A DNA stretch of 34,879 bases from the NCBI RefSeq assembly GCF_900142695.1, contig NZ_FRBU01000034.1, positions 1 through 34,879 on the forward strand. The letters are read 5' to 3'. This DNA is from Flavobacterium xanthum (GTDB lineage: Bacteria; Bacteroidota; Bacteroidia; Flavobacteriales; Flavobacteriaceae). The notes beneath the pieces were generated by a model. It worked only from the letters and a program-made list of their open reading frames with translations. It did no database searches and was not told the DNA's origin. Numbering within the stretch: the stretch's first letter is position 1; every line of letters begins with the position of its first letter. Both the position numbers and the translations under genes were made by a program. Of the stretch, positions 1 through 9,385 are shown in pieces.

Positions 1-2
1 CT

Positions 3-311
3 CAAACAAGATGGGATAATTTATCGGCATACCTATTAGATGGTAACTTGCAAATAGATAATAATCTGGTGGAAAATGCAATCAGACCAGTGGCCATTGG
101 TAGAAAGAATTATCTTTTTGCCGGATCGCACGATGCTGCTCAAAGAGCGGCTATGGCCTATACCTTTTTTACTAACTGCAAAAAGCATAACGTAAATCCT
201 TTTGAGTGGCTAAAATATACCCTTGAGAATATCCAATCTATAAACCACAAGAATATTACAGACCTGTATCCTCACAATTACAAGCAGCTAGCGGAATCTA
301 AACCATTGTAA
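3..311 (+). mobile_element. IS66-family transposase, C-terminal fragment (5' cut by window edge)
   Basis: The frame is open from the window edge (base 3) to the TAA at 309-311, so the real gene starts outside the window. The visible residues end in the typical IS66 tail: a W-D-N-L-S-A-Y stretch, then IDNNLVENAIRPVAIGRKNY, an F-AGS-H-AAQRAA segment and a basic/hydrophobic C-terminal helix. In the family the IDNN..EN.IRP block carries the last acidic residue of the DDE catalytic triad (the E of VEN), so the catalytic core seems intact here. A TTG at 48 is an internal codon, not a start. The two companion IS66 ORFs (TnpA/TnpB) would lie to the left. I could not identify the right terminal inverted repeat with confidence. 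A TTAC at 314-317 just after the stop could be the end, but this is a guess. Confidence 0.9.
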
Positions 312-372
312 AATTACGCTCCTATCATTAATCTTATTGAACTAAACAATATGTAGTTGCTCGGGTGGATAC

Positions 373-690
373 TGAAAAATAGTATATCGAGAAAAATTTT
401 AAACCAGTAAGCAATTATCAAAAAGTTTAGTTCTTATTTTACAGCGAACTTAAGTAGCACAATTTTTAAAAACTTATATGACTTATATGTTGAAAAATAG
501 CAAACGAGAAAAGTTTTAAACCAATAAGGAATTAAGAAAAAGTTTAGTTCCTGTTCTACGAGGAAATGAAGCGGTATTAAGCATTAAACTTATATGACTT
601 ATATGTTGAAAAATAGTATATCGAGAAAAATTTTAAACCAGTTAAGAATTAATAAAAAGTTTGATTCCTGTTTTAGAAGAAAATAATCAC
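373..690. repeat. Three imperfect tandem copies of a ~117-bp non-coding unit
   Basis: Each unit begins TGAAAAATAG and continues with a GAGAAAA-TTTTAAACCA block, an AAAAAGTTTAGTTC block and, in units 1 and 2, a 3' junction containing ACTTATATGACTTATATG. Unit starts are at 373, 491 and 607, giving spacings of 118 and 116 bp. Unit 3 stays similar for about 75-80 bp and then diverges into unique sequence. No frame is conserved between copies, so this is not a protein repeat. The array fills most of the 425-bp space between the IS66 gene and the phosphatase gene. No gene is visible in that space. Confidence 0.8.
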
Positions 691-736
691 CCAAGATTGA
701 AAATAAATAATAAGTAAGGTGCGGCAACTATTCGTG

Positions 737-1477
737 TTAGCCAAATTTAAAAAATTGATTGTTAGCCATGGCTTCTTGTAATGGCATGATGTCTTTGATT
801 AGTACTTTTTGTTCAAAGGCTGTAATGTGATTGTTATGATGCACATCGGATCCTACATAGGAATAAAGGCCTTTTTGAAGCAACTGTTCCGCTATTTTGG
901 CTATCCCAGCGCCATAATATCCCACGATAGACAACAGATTCAGTTGAAACAAGCAGCCGGCTCTTTTTAGTTTGACGTATTCGTTGAAGTTGTTATGGTA
1001 AAATAGGTAGCGCTCTGGATGGGCTAATACTGGAATGTAGCCTGCCACCTGTAAGTCAAAAAGGATGTCGTATAATTGAATAGGGGCGTTGATATACGAC
1101 ATTTCGACTAGTACATAATTGTCTTTCAAGGTCAATAAGTCCTTGGATTGAAATAGCCGTACAAACTGATCGTCCATTAAATACTCGGCGGCAGCTTTGA
1201 ATGGAATGGAAATATGGTTGTGTTGTAATTCAAGAACTGTCGCTGTTTTCTTGGATAGGATTTGCTCATGAGTATTATCCCAAACATGCTGGATGATGTG
1301 AGGCGTGGTTATAAATTGTGAAACACCAAAACCCTGAAGCGCAGTCGTAAGTCGAAGTGTATCTTCAAAGTTTTTTGCGCCGTCGTCTATGCCAGGCAGC
1401 AAATGGGAGTGAATGTCGATATGATCGTCTGGGATTAGATCCTTCAGTACGGGTTTTGATTTGAAAATTGAAAACAT
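737..1477 (-). CDS. CpsB/CapC (YwqE)-type tyrosine-protein phosphatase, PHP family
   Basis: This 246-aa protein matches the manganese-dependent PHP-fold phosphatases that remove phosphate from tyrosine on polysaccharide co-polymerase kinases and so control capsule or exopolysaccharide export. The metal-ligand motifs are all present: HSHLLPGIDDG (H23, H25), TTPH (H60), AAEY (E98), LAHPERY (H153) and GSDVHH (D211, H213). The length of ~245 aa is normal for the family. There is no signal peptide, so it is cytoplasmic. No partner kinase or glycan genes are in view, so the link to polysaccharide comes from family knowledge only. The ATG at 1477 is the first start, and a -7 promoter word lies only four bases upstream of it, suggesting a leaderless or nearly leaderless mRNA. 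Confidence 0.88.
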   Translation of the reverse strand: MFSIFKSKPVLKDLIPDDHIDIHSHLLPGIDDGAKNFEDTLRLTTALQGFGVSQFITTPHIIQHVWDNTHEQILSKKTATVLELQHNHISIPFKAAAEYLMDDQFVRLFQSKDLLTLKDNYVLVEMSYINAPIQLYDILFDLQVAGYIPVLAHPERYLFYHNNFNEYVKLKRAGCLFQLNLLSIVGYYGAGIAKIAEQLLQKGLYSYVGSDVHHNNHITAFEQKVLIKDIMPLQEAMANNQFFKFG

Positions 1478-1481
1478 GCTA

Positions 1482-1489
1482 CAAATGTA
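1482..1489 (-). promoter_or_regulatory. Bacteroidota -7 promoter element for the CpsB-type phosphatase
   Basis: On the minus strand the sequence reads TACATTTG, an exact match to the Bacteroidota consensus TAnnTTTG, followed by TAGC and the ATG. A transcript started in the usual place would begin at or next to the start codon. I see no good -33 TTG at the expected distance, so confidence is moderate. Confidence 0.5.
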
Positions 1490-2139
1490 GAAAAAAGGAA
1501 ACAGTTTTTAGGTCTAGATATGCAGTATTCTTAAAGAAAATTGCGTTTTAATTGGTCTGTATTCTAGAGTGCAAGGAGCCAATTTGTGATGTTTTGGAGC
1601 ATAAATTTTCTTTTAAAACCTAAAAAAAATCTTTTTAGTATGTAATTTTTTATAAGAAATTTGCTATTTTAACTATTTTAAGCCAATTTATTGATCTCAA
1701 GCGTGAAAAAGCCTTTGTTTAGGTAAGTAGTTCATATTAGGGGTCTAAACGCAAACGGGACAGTCTTTAATAAAAGGGGGTTATTGCTGTTCAAATCAAG
1801 ACTAGTATTGTATTGCTTAGTTGGAAAAATGATTTATTGTTGCCCTGTTTTAGAGGGTTTGTGGTACAAAAAAGAGAATGTACTTTGTCGCTCTTGCCGT
1901 GCCGGATGGATGCAGTTATAGTGCCTTTTTCATTTATTTTCAAGGACTGTCATTCCTACAATAGCGTAGCTTTATGTGTAGTTCTTCTAAATTTAGAGTT
2001 AAAAAGACAGTTGCTTAACATTATGTTAATTTAGCATAAAAGCATACTTAAAGGGGAATGTCTGCGAATAATGTGGTTTAACTATTAATATGGTGCATGT
2101 AAATGTTTTTTTTAATTGGTTCTGTTATAAAAAAATAAA

Positions 2140-2164
2140 TTGTGTTAATTCTAATATATATTTG
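2140..2164 (+). promoter_or_regulatory. Probable promoter of the susC-susD operon
   Basis: TATATTTG at 2157-2164 fits TAnnTTTG. A TTG at 2140-2142 could be the -33 element, although the 14-base gap is shorter than the 17-23 bases usual for flavobacterial promoters. Transcription would start near 2170, giving a ~50-base leader. The rest of the 744-bp gap (1478-2221) is AT-rich and shows no convincing gene, RNA or repeat. Confidence 0.5.
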
Positions 2165-2221
2165 TTTCTTTAAGAAATTATTATGATTTTTGTGAAATAA
2201 CTAATTCAAAACAAATTTAAT

Positions 2222-5200
2222 ATGAGATCAAAATTCAAATGGATTTTTTCATTGCTGTTGGCCTTGTCAATGCAATTTGCATTTGCACAAGAGAGAACTA
2301 TTACCGGTGTCGTAACTGATGCTTCTGGTCCTGTTCCTGGTGTAAATGTTTTAATTAAAGGTACTAAAGTAGGAGTACAAACCAATTTCGATGGTGCTTA
2401 TTCAATAAAAGCGAAAACGGGAGACGTTTTGGTTTTCTCTTTCGTAGGGATGAGCCAATCGTCAAAAACAGTAGGTGCTGCAAGTACCATCAACGTATCG
2501 ATGCAAGATGATGCTAAGATGTTAGCTGAGGTAGTTGTTCAAGGGTATAGAACAGTAACTAAAAAGTCAGCTGTTGTATCAGATGCGACTGTTTCTAGTA
2601 AAACAATTGAAAACAGACCTAATGCAAATGCGATTAATACACTTCAAGGTCAATTAGCGGGGGTTAATATTACTGCTACTACAGGTCAGCCAGGTGCTAA
2701 ATCAACAGTTGTTATTAGAGGGGTAGGAACTATTACAGGAAACTCAGATCCATTATATGTGATTGATGGTTTTCCTTCTAACAGTGACAACTTCCGTTCT
2801 ATTAACCCTAATGACATTGAGTCTACATCTGTGCTAAAAGATGCTGCAGCTGTTGCTGAGTATGGTAACAGAGGGTCAAATGGTGTTATTGTTATTAAAA
2901 CTAAAAGAGGTAAGTTTGGTGAAGCAAAAACTACATTCAGAGCAAGCTCTCAGTACGGTGTTGGAGAATTGCAAAAACCAAAATACAGTTATGCTAGTTC
3001 TAAAGAGTTATTGAAAATTGAGCAAAACTTTGGTTCTGGTTTAGGGGCTACGTTAACGGATGCTCAAATCGCGGCGTATGATATTGATACGGACTGGGTT
3101 GATTATTTCTTTAATCAATCAAATACAACTTCACACAACATAGCGGTAGAAAATAGTGGTCAAAACATTACTTCTTACACGTCTTTGGGTTATTTCGAAC
3201 AACAAGGTATTTTAGCAACAACAGGTTTAAAAAGATTTACATTAAGAAATAACATTAACGGTAGATCTGTAAACGAAAAGTTTAAATATCAAGTAAATAC
3301 TTCATTTGGTTTTAGTAAAAACAATGAAGCGACTAGTTTAGGTGATGGTGCTATTAACAGAAATTATGTTTTAGGTGCTTTTATTTCAGCTCCTTATGTT
3401 TCTCCTAGTATTTACACAGGTCCTCAATCAGCTTTGGATTACTATAATAACACTCCAGGTTTATTGGCAACGCCAATTATGTTGGTTGATAAATTACAAC
3501 AGTACAAAAATCAAACGGATGAAGTTCGTATTGATGTGGCTACAGATTTCTCGTATGATATCACTAAAGATTTAACAGTGCGCAGTAGATTAAACGGTCA
3601 ATTATTAGATACTAGATTCTTTCAATCAGAGTTTCCAGATTCATTTAATGCATTGTTGTTTCAAGCTGCTGGACAAACGTTTACTGGTTTTGAGGATATT
3701 AACTCAAGAAAAGAATGGTACTTCAACAATTTATGGCAAATCAATTATGGTAAGACTCTAGGTGATCATACCTTCAATGTGAATGCTAACATGGAGTACA
3801 ATCACTCTCGTATTTATGGTAACAACATCAGACAAAGAGGTTTGATTAAAGGTATTTTTGTTCCTAATACAGGAGCGGGATATGCTGGAGACACAGGTAC
3901 TAATGATTTTTATGTTCCTCAAGTTTCAGCATCTAATGTTAGAAATGACTTAATTTCTTATTTTGGTTCATTTGATTATGACTTTAAGAGTAAGTATGGT
4001 ATCGTAGCTTCTGTAAGAAGAGATGGATCTTCAAGATTTATCGAGTCCAAACAATGGGGTAACTTTTATTCTGTAGGGGGTAGATGGAATATCGACGAAG
4101 AGGCATTTATGGACAATGTATCTTTTATAGATGTATTAAAATTAAGAGGATCTTATGGTACAGTAGGTAATCAGAGAATCGTTCCAGGAACTGTTTTTGC
4201 AGGAATTCAACCACCTCGTTTTGCTGATATTTACAGTGTAGCAAACAACACCTACAACGGTGGAACTGGTTATGGAATTAGCTTTGGTTTTCCTGAATTG
4301 CAGTGGGAGACTACTACGCAGTGGAATGCTGGTTTAGATTTTGAAATGTTTAGAGGAAGACTTAGAGGAGCTTTTGATTATTACAATAGAGCAACTTCTC
4401 AATTGTTTTTAGAGAACCCAGTGACATCTACTTCAGGAACTTCAACTTTGACTCAAAATGCTGATGTAACGGTAACGAACAGAGGACTAGAGTTAAATTT
4501 AGGGTATGATATCATTAAAAATCAAGAAAAAGAAATCACATTAACAATTAGAGCTAACGGTTCACTAAATAACAATATCGTTAGTAAAATTGAGAATGCT
4601 ACAGGACAAATATTTTTACCAGGTGGTCTTTTTGTAAGCGAAAATGGTGGTGGTATTAACGAACCATTTGTGTATCATTACTTAGGAGTTAATCCAGTAA
4701 ACGGAAACTTATTATTTGAGGATGCAGCTGGTAATCCAACTGAAAATCCTGTTCAAGCAGATAAAAGAAGAGCAGGTGTGAATAATTTACCTAAGTATCA
4801 AGGTGGTTTTGGTTTTGATTTTAGTATAAAAGGCTTTTATGCTTCCACTTTATTTACTTTCGCTTATGATGTAGCTAGATTCGATTACGATTTAGATAAC
4901 TTGTATTCAGTAGGTAATATTGGACAGTTTACAGTTACTGATGACTTGTTAAATGCCTGGACTTCAACTAATACTAACACTGATGTTCCTTCATTGAACG
5001 CAGGAAATTTAGGATTGAGTGATGAATCAGATCGTTTCCTTAAAGATGCTTCTTATATTCGTATGAGAAACGTTCAAGTAGGTTATAATGTGCCTCAAAA
5101 GTTTTTAAAGAATACTTTTATGACAGCAGTGTCATTCTCTTTACAAGGAGAAAATTTATTAACTTTTTCTAAATGGAAAGGTTTTGATGTTGAAAGTAGT

Positions 5201-5269
5201 AGAACTAACGATGTATATCAATACCCAACACCAAGGTTGTACACGTTTGGTGTAGATGTTAAATTTTAA
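2222..5269 (+). CDS. SusC/RagA-family TonB-linked outer-membrane transporter
   Basis: This is the large outer-membrane barrel of a SusCD uptake system, which takes in glycans or peptides captured by the SusD lipoprotein using TonB energy. The 1015-aa protein shows, in order: a signal peptide (residues 1-22, ending in an AFA-Q cleavage site); a carboxypeptidase-regulatory-like beta-sandwich domain (about 26-95, with GTKVGVQTNFDGAYSI); a TonB plug (about 105-230) with the SusC hallmarks YVIDGFP (179-185) and LKDAAAVAEYGNRGSNGVI (205-223); and a beta-barrel ending in an aromatic residue (FGVDVKF). It lacks the N-terminal STN signalling domain used with an anti-sigma partner. It is followed 11 bases later by the SusD gene, so the two form an operon. 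No glycosidase, peptidase, sigma or anti-sigma gene is adjacent, so the substrate cannot be read from context. Confidence 0.95.
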   Translation: MRSKFKWIFSLLLALSMQFAFAQERTITGVVTDASGPVPGVNVLIKGTKVGVQTNFDGAYSIKAKTGDVLVFSFVGMSQSSKTVGAASTINVSMQDDAKMLAEVVVQGYRTVTKKSAVVSDATVSSKTIENRPNANAINTLQGQLAGVNITATTGQPGAKSTVVIRGVGTITGNSDPLYVIDGFPSNSDNFRSINPNDIESTSVLKDAAAVAEYGNRGSNGVIVIKTKRGKFGEAKTTFRASSQYGVGELQKPKYSYASSKELLKIEQNFGSGLGATLTDAQIAAYDIDTDWVDYFFNQSNTTSHNIAVENSGQNITSYTSLGYFEQQGILATTGLKRFTLRNNINGRSVNEKFKYQVNTSFGFSKNNEATSLGDGAINRNYVLGAFISAPYVSPSIYTGPQSALDYYNNTPGLLATPIMLVDKLQQYKNQTDEVRIDVATDFSYDITKDLTVRSRLNGQLLDTRFFQSEFPDSFNALLFQAAGQTFTGFEDINSRKEWYFNNLWQINYGKTLGDHTFNVNANMEYNHSRIYGNNIRQRGLIKGIFVPNTGAGYAGDTGTNDFYVPQVSASNVRNDLISYFGSFDYDFKSKYGIVASVRRDGSSRFIESKQWGNFYSVGGRWNIDEEAFMDNVSFIDVLKLRGSYGTVGNQRIVPGTVFAGIQPPRFADIYSVANNTYNGGTGYGISFGFPELQWETTTQWNAGLDFEMFRGRLRGAFDYYNRATSQLFLENPVTSTSGTSTLTQNADVTVTNRGLELNLGYDIIKNQEKEITLTIRANGSLNNNIVSKIENATGQIFLPGGLFVSENGGGINEPFVYHYLGVNPVNGNLLFEDAAGNPTENPVQADKRRAGVNNLPKYQGGFGFDFSIKGFYASTLFTFAYDVARFDYDLDNLYSVGNIGQFTVTDDLLNAWTSTNTNTDVPSLNAGNLGLSDESDRFLKDASYIRMRNVQVGYNVPQKFLKNTFMTAVSFSLQGENLLTFSKWKGFDVESSRTNDVYQYPTPRLYTFGVDVKF

Positions 5270-5280
5270 TTAGAAAAATT

Positions 5281-6831
5281 ATGAAGAAAATATTTGGAAT
5301 ATTAATTGTATCGTTTGCACTTTTTGTTTCGTGTACAAATGATTTGTTGGAGCCTTTTACTCCTGGTTCTCTTACTGAGGATATCGCTGTAAACAAAAGT
5401 AGTGATTTAGTTAGGTTAGTAAATGCATCTATGAATATCCTTACTAATAGAGCAGATTATGTATTTAGCTCGATATTTACTGATGAAGCTGCTCCTGGTT
5501 CAAACAATGGTGGTCAAGGAATTACTACCGATTATGTTTTTTTAATGAACGTTTCGAATGGTTCCGCTGCGGCGATATGGCAATCGCAATATTTTGCATT
5601 AGCCAGAATTAACCGTGTTGTTACTTTTGCTGATCAGGTTGTTGCCACATCTCCTGCAGATCAGCAACTGATTAACAGATCAAAAGCAGAGGCTTTAGTT
5701 TTAAGAGCTTTAGCTCACTTAAAGATTATGTCTTATTTTTCTACTAATCCTAAAGATGATGCTGCATTAGCTGGAGTATTAGCAGATAGAATTATACTTA
5801 CTACAGAAAAACCGCTAAGAGTTTCAAATGGCGTGTTTTATACTGCTATCCACAAAGATTTAAATGACGCTATAGCTATTTTTGATGCTAATACGGCTCC
5901 TGCTTATGCAGGAATAATTAAAACGTATTATCCTTCTAAAGCTTTAGCTCAAGCGCTTAAAGCACGTGCTTATGCACTTAAAGGGGATTATCCTAATGCG
6001 GAAATTTTTGCTAATACCGTGATAAACACATCTGGAATTACTTTAGCGAATACGCAAGCGCAATACAATGCTGTTTTTCATACGCATAGTGAGAGTGCTA
6101 ATACAGAAGTTATTTTTAGATTGAGAAGAACGGTTCAACAAAATGTGCAAACGACTAACCTAAACAACGGTTGGGTTTCTGTTGCAAATAGAAGAAATGG
6201 TTCGCCATTTTATGAAGTAAGCAGAGCTTTGTATAACAAACTTGCTGCAGTGCCAAATGACTTTAGACTAAACACTATCGTACATTTGACTGGTACTAGT
6301 CCATCAGTTATTGATCCAAACTATGCTACTGCAACGGATGTTAGAAACTCTGATATTATTGTTTTGCAAAAACATGGTGGTCAATCTGCTGTTACAGCAA
6401 CCAATGGTTTCAATCCTGATTTTATGGTCTCTAGACTTTCTGAAATGTATTTCATTAGAGCTGAGGCAAGAGCTGCAGCTAGTGATTTAGTTGGTGTTGG
6501 TACAAATTTGAAAGCAATATTAGATGCTCGTTTCCCAACAGCTCAACTTGCTCCAGTATTTGCTAATCCACAAGCAGCTTGGAAAGGAATCTTAGACGAA
6601 AGAAGAAAAGAATTGTCTTTTGAAGGATTTAGATTTATCGATTTAAAACGTATTGGTACGTTGGCGGGTGCAACTTTAGACAGAGATCCTTCTGAGTACG
6701 CTTCAAGCGCATGGAGTTTCCCTGCTGCTAACCCAACTAACTTGCCTTTAAGTAGTTTCAAATTTGCTTTGCCAATTCCACAAGTGGAGATTACTGGTAA
6801 TGCTTTAATTCAACAAAACCCTGGTTACTAA
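5281..6831 (+). CDS. SusD/RagB-family nutrient-binding outer-membrane lipoprotein
   Basis: This 516-aa protein is the surface lipoprotein that forms the lid over the SusC barrel and binds substrate. The N-terminus is a lipoprotein signal with lipobox FVSC (Cys18), followed by a short acidic, polar tether. The middle has helical TPR-like segments typical of the fold (for example AEALVLRALAHLKIM and LAQALKARAYALKGDYPNAE). The C-terminal SusD signature is clear: MYFIRAEARA, then ILDERRKELSFEGFRFIDLKR, then a late IPQ..I.GN.L..QNPGY ending that is common in the family. It lies 11 bases after susC and is followed by a strong terminator, so the operon is just these two genes. The ligand is unknown. 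Confidence 0.95.
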   Translation: MKKIFGILIVSFALFVSCTNDLLEPFTPGSLTEDIAVNKSSDLVRLVNASMNILTNRADYVFSSIFTDEAAPGSNNGGQGITTDYVFLMNVSNGSAAAIWQSQYFALARINRVVTFADQVVATSPADQQLINRSKAEALVLRALAHLKIMSYFSTNPKDDAALAGVLADRIILTTEKPLRVSNGVFYTAIHKDLNDAIAIFDANTAPAYAGIIKTYYPSKALAQALKARAYALKGDYPNAEIFANTVINTSGITLANTQAQYNAVFHTHSESANTEVIFRLRRTVQQNVQTTNLNNGWVSVANRRNGSPFYEVSRALYNKLAAVPNDFRLNTIVHLTGTSPSVIDPNYATATDVRNSDIIVLQKHGGQSAVTATNGFNPDFMVSRLSEMYFIRAEARAAASDLVGVGTNLKAILDARFPTAQLAPVFANPQAAWKGILDERRKELSFEGFRFIDLKRIGTLAGATLDRDPSEYASSAWSFPAANPTNLPLSSFKFALPIPQVEITGNALIQQNPGY

Positions 6832-6889
6832 TTATAAGTACATGTCCTTACGGACACTGCTGATTATTTAATCATAATATTTTAAAAAG

Positions 6890-6922
6890 GTTGCAAGATT
6901 TATTTCTTGCAACTTTTTTTTT
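6890..6922 (+). terminator. Intrinsic terminator of the susCD operon
   Basis: GTTGCAAG (6890-6897) pairs perfectly with CTTGCAAC (6906-6913) around an 8-base loop and is followed by nine T residues (6914-6922). It lies 58 bases after the susD stop. Confidence 0.9.
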
Positions 6923-7097
6923 GCTTTAAGTCCAAATTTGAAGCAGTTAGCTTAATGTAAAATAGTATCAAAATTGAAAGTTGGAAAACTTAGTATGGGA
7001 TGTATATAGCAGCAATACTTCATAAGTTGCTTTTCCCGCATACTTAAATAATGAGTTGGATTATTGTTAAGTTTAAATTTTTATTTAGTTATTTAAC

Positions 7098-7105
7098 TAC
7101 CTTTG
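7098..7105 (+). promoter_or_regulatory. -7 promoter element upstream of the putative porin
   Basis: TACCTTTG matches TAnnTTTG about 100 bases before the porin ATG. I do not see a TTG at the preferred -33 spacing, so this is a half-supported promoter. Confidence 0.4.
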
Positions 7106-7205
7106 CTTTTTTGTACTTTTATGTTGGTATGAAATCCAAATTAATACCTGCAGTCTAACGTAATTCTATTTTCTGCTCCAAAATTAATTCCTGTATTCTT
7201 TATTT

Positions 7206-9131
7206 ATGAAAAAAGCGGTATTATTATTTTTATTAGTAACAAACGTATGTATTGCTCAAGATTTAGGTCAGCAAAAGCGAATTAAAGATACAACAGCAGC
7301 TAAAATTGCCACCATCGATTTGTATCAGGTGATTACAATCGAAAATGATACGACCTATATTGATACGTCACTGACGATTCAAAAAGAGTACAGTCATAAT
7401 TATTTACGAAAGGATATTTTTGGATTGTTGCCGTTTGCTAATGACGGTCAAACCTATAATACGTTGCAATACAGCTTAACGGATTTTTCTCCGTATCCTG
7501 AATTTGGCTTTAAAGCCAAACATTTTAATTTTTTAGAAGCCAACCAAATTAGGTATTATTCTGTGGCGACTCCCGTAACCGAATTGTATTTTAAAACTAC
7601 AATCAAAAAAGGACAATCTGTTGATGCTTTTATTACCCTAAATACTTCTGAAAATTTAAATTTTTCAATAGCTTATAAAGGATTGCGATCTGAAGGGGAG
7701 TATCTCAATCAATTGTCTAGTACTGGAAATTTTAGATTTACGACTAATTACAATACAAAGAACAAACGTTATTTTGCCAAAGCGCATTATACCTTTCAAG
7801 ACATTCTCAATGAAGAAAACGGCGGAATTACTACCATCGAGAATTTTGAGAGTGAAGACCCAAACTACAATAACCGACAGCGATTTGAAGTGTATTTTAA
7901 TGATGCTAAATCATTTTTAAAAGGCAAGCGCATTTTTTTAGATCATAATTTTAGAGTCAACCCAAATAAAGGAGCAAATAATCTTTATGTGACGCATCAA
8001 TTTAATTACGAAAATAAGTTTTTCGAATACAATCAAGCCACATTGCTTTCTACGGTGGGTTCAGAGCAGGTGAATCGTTTTGGAGATTCTTTTCTGGATA
8101 GTGGTATTAATGATCAAACGCGTTATAATAAAATGTACAATAAAGTAGGGTTGATTTATGAGAACACTACTTTGGGAAATTTTCAATTTTTTGTTGATGA
8201 TTTCAGGTCTAATTATTACTACAATCGGATTTTGGTGTTTGATAATCAAAACACGATTCCTAGTGCATTCAGTCAGCAAATCAACAGCGCTGGTGGACAA
8301 TATGAATACCGACGCGATCAGTGGAAAGGTAAATTTTTATATTCCCGATCGGTAACGGCACAGTCGCTGTCTAATTTGGATGCGAAGTTGCAATACGACG
8401 TAAATGACGAAATTCAGCTGGTTTTTCAATATCAGAATATAAACAAATTACCCAATAATAATTATAATTTGCATCAAAGTAGTTACGTACAGTACAATTG
8501 GTCCAATGAGTTTAAGAATGAAAAAATTAATACCATAAAAGCCAATGCAATTTCGCCGTGGATAAATGCAGAACTACAGTTTTCAGTTTTGAATGATCAT
8601 TTGTATTTTACAGATGCGTCGAGTGCCCAGCAGAAAGCCGCAAAAACGCAAATCGTAGCTCCTGCACAATACGCTGGGACGATCAATTATTTGTCGGTTA
8701 AAATCAGTAGAGAATTAAAATTCGGGAACTTTGCTTTGGATAATACCATTCTCTATCAAAAAACAGAACAGCAGGACGCTATATTAAATGTTCCAGCAAT
8801 TGTGACGCGCAATACATTTTACTTTTCGGATTTTATATTTAAAAAAGCCTTGTTTCTGCAAACAGGTATTTCTTTAAATTACTTTTCTAATTATTATGCG
8901 AATGAATACAATCCTGTGATAGGAGAGTTTTTTGTTCAAAAAGACAAACAAATTGGCAACCATCCCAATCTTGACTTTTTTATAAACGCAAAAATCCAAA
9001 GAACAAGAATCTATTTTAAAGCGGAACATTTTAATTCGGCGCTCACTGGGAATAATTTTTATGCTTCACCTAACAATCCATCCAGAGATTTTACCATTCG
9101 ATTTGGGTTGATTTGGAACTTCTTTAATTAA
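7206..9131 (+). CDS. Putative porin (Bacteroidetes-type outer-membrane beta-barrel)
   Basis: This 641-aa protein begins with a Sec signal peptide (MKKAVLLFLLVTNVCIA, cleavage near residue 17). The mature part is rich in alternating aromatic/polar strands and ends in a motif (FTIRFGLIWNFFN) typical of outer-membrane beta-barrels recognised by the BAM machinery. The segment around residues 90-115 (KDIFGLLPFAN-GQTYNTL then a PEFGFKAKHFN stretch) matches my memory of the 'putative porin' family widespread in Bacteroidota. There is no plug domain and no carboxypeptidase-like domain, so it is not a TonB-dependent receptor. Substrate and gating are unknown. It stands alone: it has its own promoter word after the susCD terminator and a 254-base gap follows, holding only a weak AT hairpin with a T-run near 9161-9180. 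Confidence 0.8.
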   Translation: MKKAVLLFLLVTNVCIAQDLGQQKRIKDTTAAKIATIDLYQVITIENDTTYIDTSLTIQKEYSHNYLRKDIFGLLPFANDGQTYNTLQYSLTDFSPYPEFGFKAKHFNFLEANQIRYYSVATPVTELYFKTTIKKGQSVDAFITLNTSENLNFSIAYKGLRSEGEYLNQLSSTGNFRFTTNYNTKNKRYFAKAHYTFQDILNEENGGITTIENFESEDPNYNNRQRFEVYFNDAKSFLKGKRIFLDHNFRVNPNKGANNLYVTHQFNYENKFFEYNQATLLSTVGSEQVNRFGDSFLDSGINDQTRYNKMYNKVGLIYENTTLGNFQFFVDDFRSNYYYNRILVFDNQNTIPSAFSQQINSAGGQYEYRRDQWKGKFLYSRSVTAQSLSNLDAKLQYDVNDEIQLVFQYQNINKLPNNNYNLHQSSYVQYNWSNEFKNEKINTIKANAISPWINAELQFSVLNDHLYFTDASSAQQKAAKTQIVAPAQYAGTINYLSVKISRELKFGNFALDNTILYQKTEQQDAILNVPAIVTRNTFYFSDFIFKKALFLQTGISLNYFSNYYANEYNPVIGEFFVQKDKQIGNHPNLDFFINAKIQRTRIYFKAEHFNSALTGNNFYASPNNPSRDFTIRFGLIWNFFN

Positions 9132-9334
9132 AAAATCAGTATAGGAATACGTTCTAGAATATTCTTTCTCAGAATTTTTTAGGATGAGTCACCATTGTGG
9201 TTTCAGGAGCTAAAGCAAGCAAGTAAAGGACGATGCTCTAAATGAAATTCATTTCATTAGGGTTAACTAAAAGAGGTAGTGAAGGAATTTTTGTTCCTAA
9301 ATTCCACAACGAAGATTATTTTGTAACAAAATAC

Positions 9335-9342
9335 TATCTTTG
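9335..9342 (+). promoter_or_regulatory. -7 promoter element of the CBS-domain PLP enzyme gene
   Basis: TATCTTTG matches TAnnTTTG and lies 43 bases before the ATG at 9386. A TTTTG at 9319-9323 is nearby, but its spacing of 11 bases is too short for a canonical -33 box. Confidence 0.5.
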
Positions 9343-9385
9343 CACCATTATTTACAACAAATTACAATCTTAAATTTACGATACA

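Noticed and set aside
373..690. CRISPR array or protein repeat
   Set aside because: Units are about 117 bp and tandem, diverge along their length, and have no shared reading frame.
1813..2034. 73-codon open frame in the susC upstream region
   Set aside because: It begins with TTG, its composition is not protein-like for a gene, it has no promoter or start context, and it lies in an AT-rich regulatory gap.
9161..9180. Terminator after the putative porin
   Set aside because: The stem is only five A/T-rich pairs (ATTCT/AGAAT), too weak to list as a feature.
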